A DNA stretch of 11,896 nt, from contig JACZUR010000042.1 in NCBI GenBank assembly GCA_022573095.1, positions 1 through 11,896 on the forward strand, given 5' to 3'. How positions within the stretch are numbered: the stretch's first letter is position 1; each line of letters begins with the position of its first letter. This DNA is from Gemmatimonadota bacterium (GTDB lineage Bacteria > Gemmatimonadota > Gemmatimonadetes > Gemmatimonadales > GWC2-71-9). Shown here piece after piece: positions 7,298-11,896 of this stretch. The notes under the pieces were generated by a model. It was not told the DNA's origin and searched no databases. It saw nothing but the letters and a program-made list of their open reading frames with translations. The position numbers were made by a program, and so were the translations under genes.

Positions 7298-8473
7298 GTG
7301 AACATCCTTTCGGTAACCCACTCCTATCCCCGCTGGCGTGGCGACATGGCCGGTGCGTTCATCCACCGGCTTAACGTGGCGCTGACGAGAAGATCACATC
7401 GAGTCACCGTGATCGCACCGGGTGACAAGGACTTATGGGGCCGGGATTCGCTCGATGAGATCGATGTTCATCGGGTGAAGTACGCTCCCGAGCGTTGGCA
7501 GCAAATTGCCTACCGGGGCACGATGGATACCGCCGCACTGCGGCCGGCCGGTGCGGTGTGGACCATTTCATTGATCGCACGCCAGGCGTTGGCGATCCGG
7601 GAACTGTGCACGCGGGGAAGCGAAGGGATCGATCTCGTTCACTGCCACTGGTGGGTTCCCGGGGGGTTGTCGACTTTCTTGAGCCAGATCCGAACACCCT
7701 ACCTTGTTACACACCATGGGACCGACGTGCGAATCCTCGAACGTTCGGCTGTTGCCCGCAAGATAGGCCGGCGTGTCGTTGTGAAGGCGAACGCGGTGAC
7801 GGCGGTGTCGAACTATCTGGCGGATCGCGTTGCAAGTCTGTGTCAGGTACCGAGGTCGGCCATTCACGTGCAGACAATGCCCTCAGCAATCGAGTCAGTA
7901 GCGCGCGCGCGGACCCACGGGGGAAGGATAATTACTGTAGGCAGACTAACGAAGCAGAAACGGATCCACGTGTTGCTCGATGCTTTTCATATGTTGAGAG
8001 ATCGACGGCCGGATGTTTGTCTGTCCATCATCGGCGACGGCCCGGAACGCGTTGCGTTGCAGACTCAGGCAACAGGTCTGGGCATAGAGAACTCAGTTGA
8101 GTTTACCGGGCAGATCGAGCCGAATGACGTTGCTACGGCGTTATCCGAAGCTGCCGTCTTTGCGTTTCCGGCTGTTGACGAAGGCTTTGGGCTGGCCGCG
8201 GCGGAGGCTCTCATGACGGGAGTGCCCGTGGTCGCGTCACGCTCGGGAGCCTCTCCTGATTTTGTGCCGGAGCAGGGTGCGGGGCGGCTGGTAACGCCCG
8301 ATGATGCGGCGGCACTGGCACTGGCTCTCGAAGAGTTACTCGATGATGCAGACGCTGACTCGAAAGCCGAGGCCGTGGGCGAGGAGCTGCGCGCTAGACT
8401 CAGCGCCGAGAGCGTAGCGGAAAACTACGAGCGAATTTACGAGGGCGTCCTAGGAAAGTCTCGGGTTACTTGA
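7298..8473 (+). CDS. Glycosyltransferase family 4 (GT-B fold)
   Basis: A 391-residue retaining GT4-type glycosyltransferase, predicted cytoplasmic or peripheral to the membrane, that would add a sugar from a nucleotide donor during surface-polysaccharide assembly. The acceptor domain opens with MNILSVTHSYPRWRGDMAGAF, whose glycine-rich turn is typical of the family, and contains HHGTD (139-143). The donor domain starts with GRLTKQKR (from 215), followed by IIGDGPER, VEFTGQI and the E-x7-E element EGFGLAAAE (Glu295 and Glu303), ending in the usual PVVASRSGASPDFV region. The start is the GTG at 7298, ten bases after the GT2 stop; this gives the standard family N-terminus and no ATG nearby does better. 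No strong ribosome binding site is visible. The sugar specificity cannot be read from the sequence. Confidence 0.9.
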   Translation: MNILSVTHSYPRWRGDMAGAFIHRLNVALTRRSHRVTVIAPGDKDLWGRDSLDEIDVHRVKYAPERWQQIAYRGTMDTAALRPAGAVWTISLIARQALAIRELCTRGSEGIDLVHCHWWVPGGLSTFLSQIRTPYLVTHHGTDVRILERSAVARKIGRRVVVKANAVTAVSNYLADRVASLCQVPRSAIHVQTMPSAIESVARARTHGGRIITVGRLTKQKRIHVLLDAFHMLRDRRPDVCLSIIGDGPERVALQTQATGLGIENSVEFTGQIEPNDVATALSEAAVFAFPAVDEGFGLAAAEALMTGVPVVASRSGASPDFVPEQGAGRLVTPDDAAALALALEELLDDADADSKAEAVGEELRARLSAESVAENYERIYEGVLGKSRVT

Positions 8474-9366
8474 ACAGAAAAGGCTGGGTCTGGCTGGGCC
8501 AGGCAATTCTCGTTCTGGTGCTCGTGTATTTCATCTGGCGGCGAGTCTCAGCCGACTGGAGAGAATTCAGCTCGCTCGATTTCGCCGTTCAAGCACGTCC
8601 CACCTGGATCGTTGCGTCGGGTCTCTTGGTTTGGGCGAGCTATGCGTTATTGATTGAAGCCTGGCGCGGTGTGCTGCGCGGGTGGCAAGCGCAAATCTCA
8701 TATGCCTCTGCATCAGCCGTCTGGTGTGTGTCAAACTTGGGCAGATATCTCCCCGGTAAGATCTGGTCGATCGCCGGCCTCGCCGTACTGGCCCAAAGGG
8801 CCGGTGTAAACCCGATGACCGCTACGGCGTCCGCGATCGTGATGCAGGCCCTCGCAATCGCTACAGGCACGATCATTGTCGTTCTTGCGGCTCCGGCTTC
8901 GGTAACCTCGCTCGGCCTGATTGCCGCGTTAACAGTCGCCGCCGGAACCGTTGCTTTGCTGACCGTGCCCGCCGCGTCAAAGCAAATATCTCGACTTCTG
9001 GGGCGAAACTTCGAGTCGCTACCTCCCGGGGCAGTATTGATCGGCGTGGCCGCCACTACTCTGTCGTGGCTGATCTACGGAACTTCGTTTTGGCTGCTAG
9101 GTAAAGGTTTGATACCGGATGCTGAGCTTTCAATTCAACGTGCCGTGGGCGTCTTCGCTTCGGGGTATATCCTTGGACTCATTGCCCTGTTTGCTCCCGG
9201 TGGAATCGGGGTGAGGGAGGGGGTGTTCGTTGCACTGCTTTCGAGCAGCCTGGGACTTGCCGGCGCTATAACGCTGAGCGTTGCCTCTCGGATTCTGATG
9301 ACGTTGACAGAGTTGGGTGCCGTTCTCGTCGTATTACCCTTGAAATCCCGATTGGGAGAACCTTAG
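8470..9366 (+). CDS. Flippase-like multi-pass membrane protein (LPG_synthase_TM / YbhN family)
   Basis: This 298-residue integral membrane protein has about eight hydrophobic segments (roughly 7-23, 42-61, 95-108, 116-141, 144-167, 187-214, 225-250, 261-290). Two signatures of the lysylphosphatidylglycerol-synthase transmembrane family are clear: GRYLPGKIWS (from residue 91) and APGGIGVREG (242-251). Only the membrane part is present. There is no C-terminal aminoacyltransferase domain as in MprF, so lysyl-PG synthesis is not implied. Stand-alone members often sit in glycan or lipid gene clusters and are annotated as flippase-like, mostly without proof. The TTG at 8470 overlaps the upstream stop (TTGA), with AGGAAAG at 8452-8458 as a possible ribosome binding site. 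Its position between two glycosyltransferases and a YfhO-like protein suggests it handles a lipid-linked substrate. Confidence 0.87.
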   Translation: MNRKGWVWLGQAILVLVLVYFIWRRVSADWREFSSLDFAVQARPTWIVASGLLVWASYALLIEAWRGVLRGWQAQISYASASAVWCVSNLGRYLPGKIWSIAGLAVLAQRAGVNPMTATASAIVMQALAIATGTIIVVLAAPASVTSLGLIAALTVAAGTVALLTVPAASKQISRLLGRNFESLPPGAVLIGVAATTLSWLIYGTSFWLLGKGLIPDAELSIQRAVGVFASGYILGLIALFAPGGIGVREGVFVALLSSSLGLAGAITLSVASRILMTLTELGAVLVVLPLKSRLGEP

Positions 9367-9369
9367 CAA

Positions 9370-11364
9370 TTGAACAGCGACACGGTTAAAGCGGGAAAAA
9401 GTTTCGAGCCATCCCGCCCGACTCTCGTGGCGTTGGGCGTGTTGAGTTTTTGGATAGTTATCCTTTCGCTCCCGATGTTGAGCGGACAGTTCCTGGCGGG
9501 ACCTTTCAGCGATCAATATTCTACGGGATACGCGTTCCGGCATTGGGCTGCGGGGCAGTGGGGAACGACCGGCGCGATACCGCTGTGGAATCCGACAATT
9601 TTTGGGGGCATACCGTTCGTAGCCGCGATGCACGGAGACATCTTTTATCCGACAGCGTGGTTACGCCTCATCATGCCGACTGAAGTGGCAATGAACATCG
9701 GATTTGCCGTTCATTACGTTCTCGCTGGCTTTTTCATGTACCTGTTTCTGAGAAAGCTGAGAATATCCTGGTTTGGCTCCGTTGTCGGTGGCCTCTGCTA
9801 TCAGCTCTCCGGTGTGATCGGTACGTATGCGGCACCTGGGCACGACGGTAAATTGTTTGTCACGGCTCTGCTTCCGCTTGGACTGCTAGCTCTATTGATA
9901 GCCATTCGTGACCGGAGGTTAGAGGGATATGCTATCCTCGCACTGACTACGGGATTGGTAATTCTCAGTCCGCAGATACAGATGGCGTACTACTTTCTCA
10001 TTACCTCTGGTCTGTTTTCCCTATATCTGACCTTTGGCGAATGTAAAGACCGCAAGCCGTCCGATAAGCTAAAGGTGCTTGGGCTGGCTTTTGCCGCCGT
10101 TGTGGTTGGCTTCGGCGTGGCAACTATTCAGCTCCTGCCGTTTTACTCCTACATTCCGTTTTCTCCGAGGGCTGAAATCTACGGTGGCGGATTCGAGTCT
10201 TCTGCCTCATATGCCATCCCCTGGTCGCATGTACCCGAGTTTTTTTTCGCAGGGTTCGTCGGCGACCGGCTCACTTATTGGGGATCGAATCCCCTGAAGC
10301 TCCATTCAGAATACCTCGGACTTTCCGTGCTGGCCTTGGCATTCCTTGGCGCCCTCGGGAGAAGAAGACAAATCGTAATCTGGCTGGGTGGTATGGGCCT
10401 ACTGTTTCTCTTGATCAGCCTCGGCGCAAGTACTCCATTCTATCGGATATGGTGGGAAGTCATGCCGTATGTGAAACAGACCAGAGCCCCGGGAATGGCG
10501 TTGTACGTAGTCTCGTTTGTGATTGGCCTGTTCGCAGCCTTTGGGGTTGAGCGGCTGGAGCTTGGGGAAGGCAAGCACCACGCCAGTGTCTGGGTATGGG
10601 TGGGAACCGCGGTAGCGGTATTCGGACTGGTAGGCGTTCTTGGAACGGTAGCTCAGTCACTGGCTGCTAGCGGTGAATTCAGTCAGAGCCGTGTTGCCCA
10701 GGCTGTGGCTGCGAGTGACGGGATTCGATGGGGAGCGTTCTGGGGAGGATCGGCTCTGGCTGTAGCGGGAATTTCAGTGCTGCTGGCGGTTCGGAACCGG
10801 TTAAGGACCAGTACCGCCTTGCTGATTATCGGACTTGCTGCAAGTGCGGACCTGTGGATGAACTCGCGGAGTTTTTGGTCATACAGTCGGCCGGATGCAG
10901 AGGTATTTGCACCCGACGCCGTCCAGGACTATTTGGAAGGAGTTGAACAGCCGTTTCGAGTATTTGATATCGGTTTTCCGCTCGGGCGGGCGTCGTACCC
11001 GGGTTCAGCCCTTATGGCGCGCGGGGTCAACCAGGTATTCGGCCATCATGGTAACGAGTTGCGCCATTTCGACGAACTGTGGGGTGGCAAGAACCAGTGG
11101 ACGAATTGGGGCAATTCGAATCTCTGGGATCTGTACGCTATAGAGTATCTGTTAGTGCCGAGTAGCGCCGAGGGACTGGACAGCATCGCTGGGTTTGAAC
11201 TGGTGCTGCGGGATGCCATTACGGCGCCCGGCGTGGTGACCAATGTGTTCAGGCGCTCCCAGGTCCAATATGCGCGCCTGATACCCGGGGCGGTGGTTCT
11301 TCCTGAAAGCCAAGTCATTCCGACGGTGCTCGATCAGCGCTTTCCGTTACAACGGGTGGTCGTC
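9370..11364 (+). CDS. YfhO-like GT-C membrane protein, C-terminus replaced at a junction
   Basis: About 665 residues of a large multi-pass membrane protein of the YfhO type. In Firmicutes YfhO takes a sugar from polyprenyl phosphate made by CsbB and transfers it to an extracytoplasmic glycan. The first loop carries the GT-C-like stretch GPFSDQYSTGYAFRHW, with Asp48 as candidate catalytic residue, then PLWNPTIFGGIPF and IFYPTAW, all typical of the family. I count about 12-13 hydrophobic segments between residues 19 and 497, then a soluble domain with the RVFDIG and VVTNVFRRSQVQYARLIPGAVVL patterns of the YfhO tail. The start is the TTG at 9370, three bases after the previous stop, with GGGAGA at 9354-9359. 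The last roughly 100 or more residues expected of the family are absent because the same frame passes into monooxygenase sequence near 11353-11370. The end coordinate is the approximate join, not a stop codon. Confidence 0.82.
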
Positions 11365-11388
11365 TTCGACGAGGCGGAGGACCTGTGG
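11341..11388 (+). other. In-frame junction between YfhO-like and monooxygenase sequence (probable assembly chimera)
   Basis: Upstream of this point the frame reads as YfhO tail (VLDQRFPLQRVV). Downstream it reads as Baeyer-Villiger monooxygenase (FDEAEDLWSLTTDRGE), which aligns with FDEATNTW of phenylacetone monooxygenase. From the codon at 11353 onward 25 consecutive codons end in G or C, whereas A/T-ending codons are frequent just before it. The valine/acidic stretch VVVFDE suits both families, so a short shared stretch could have joined unrelated molecules in frame. The exact breakpoint cannot be fixed from one sequence. Confidence 0.8.
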
Positions 11389-11896
11389 AGCCTCACGACG
11401 GACCGCGGCGAGCGCCTCTCGGCGCGCTATTGCATCCTGGCGACGGGCTGCCTGTCCGCTCCGCGACGCCCCGCGTTCAAGGGCTTGGATAGCTACCGGG
11501 GCGACTGGTACCACACCGGTTATTGGCCCCACGAAGATATCGACTTCAGCGGCAAGCGGGTCGGTATCATCGGCACCGGCTCGTCCGCCATCCAGGCCAT
11601 CCCGGTGATCGCCGAGCAGGCGGCCCACCTGACCGTGTTCCAGCGGACGGCGAATTTCAGCATCCCCGCCTGGGACGGCCCGATCGACGAGGAAACCACC
11701 CGCGAACGCAAGGCGCAATATAGGGAAATCCGCGAAAAGGCGCGCTGGTCGACCGGTGGCGACATCTACGATACCCACGAGAAGCGGACGCTGGAAGTCT
11801 CGCTGGAAGAACGCCAGCGCGAGTTCGAGCGGCGCTGGGCCGACGGCGCCTTCAACTACATGGCCACCTTCCCCGACCTGCTCAGCGACCAGCAGG
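11353..11896 (+). CDS. Baeyer-Villiger / flavin-containing monooxygenase fragment, both ends missing
   Basis: About 180 residues of a class B flavoprotein monooxygenase, an NADPH- and FAD-dependent enzyme that inserts oxygen into ketones or related substrates. Seen in order are FDEAEDLW, the ILATGCLS strand (11434-11457), the Baeyer-Villiger fingerprint in a variant form with Tyr for Phe (YRGDWYHTGYWP, 11494-11529), the NADPH-binding GIIGTGSSA (11563-11589) and LTVFQRTANFSIPAW. The sequence runs off the window. The roughly 110-130 N-terminal residues with the first GxGxxG FAD-binding motif are missing, so this piece could not work as a monooxygenase. It has no start of its own and continues the YfhO-like frame. 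Third-position GC is much higher than in all upstream genes, so it probably comes from another genome or locus. Confidence 0.9.

Noticed and set aside
8660..8680. Sequence resembling a sigma-54 promoter (TGGCGCG followed by a CTGC)
   Set aside because: The spacing to the -12-like element is off by one, the TTGC core is missing, and it lies inside a coding region.
9450..11143. Small plus-strand open frames in other frames within the YfhO-like region
   Set aside because: The real frame has no stop before the window end and covers all of this with membrane-protein sequence; the small ones are off-frame artefacts.
11347..11778. 143-codon minus-strand open frame opposite the monooxygenase fragment
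   Set aside because: High-GC shadow. The plus strand carries unmistakable monooxygenase fingerprints over the same bases.

Overview
The window is a tightly packed, single-strand (+) run of bacterial chromosomal genes from a diderm (LPS-making) bacterium. It encodes KDO synthesis (kdsA), the LptC/LptA/LptB part of the LPS export machine and sigma-54. Moderate-to-high GC, frequent TTG starts, a metal-type KdsA, a very long LptA and an LptB with an unfamiliar N-terminal extension argue against Gammaproteobacteria. A lineage such as Gemmatimonadota or another FCB-like or deep-branching diderm phylum is my best guess, at low confidence, because nothing in the window is a taxonomic marker I can place firmly.

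Layout. The window opens inside pyrG (CTP synthase, 3' part, 1-1062). It continues with kdsA (1063-1902), lptC (1904-2434), an lptA/OstA-like gene (2434-3699), lptB with a 145-residue N-terminal extension (3696-4877) and rpoN (4874-6331). A surface-glycan block follows: a polyprenyl-phosphate-type GT2 glycosyltransferase with two C-terminal membrane helices (6328-7287), a GT4 glycosyltransferase (7298-8473), a flippase-like (LPG_synthase_TM/YbhN) membrane protein (8470-9366) and a YfhO-like GT-C membrane protein (from 9370). Neighbouring genes abut, overlap by 1-4 bases or are separated by at most 10 bases. The whole set therefore looks like one transcription unit whose promoter lies upstream of the window, and I see no internal terminator. 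No stretch over 300 bases lacks a gene, and I find no RNA gene, CRISPR array, insertion sequence or attachment site.

How the genes fit together. CTP from PyrG is the co-substrate for CMP-KDO formation, KdsA makes KDO-8-phosphate, and LptB/LptC/LptA move finished LPS from the inner membrane across the periplasm. The downstream block resembles the known CsbB-YfhO logic. In that scheme a GT2 enzyme loads a sugar on polyprenyl phosphate, the carrier is flipped, and a YfhO-type GT-C enzyme transfers the sugar outside. The flippase-like protein between them is a speculative candidate for the flipping step. Sigma-54 sits between the export genes and the glycan genes.

The most striking anomaly is at the right end. 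The YfhO-like reading frame runs without a stop into about 530 bases of a Baeyer-Villiger/flavin monooxygenase. The monooxygenase part begins in the middle of its fold, without its N-terminal FAD-binding motif, and the YfhO part lacks its C-terminal region. Third-position GC jumps at the join: 25 of 40 codons end in G or C at 11101-11220, against 38 of 40 at 11581-11700. I read this as most likely an assembly chimera at a contig end, less likely a recombination product, and least likely a functional fusion. The most interesting candidates for real biology are the LptB N-terminal extension and the GT2/flippase-like/YfhO trio.
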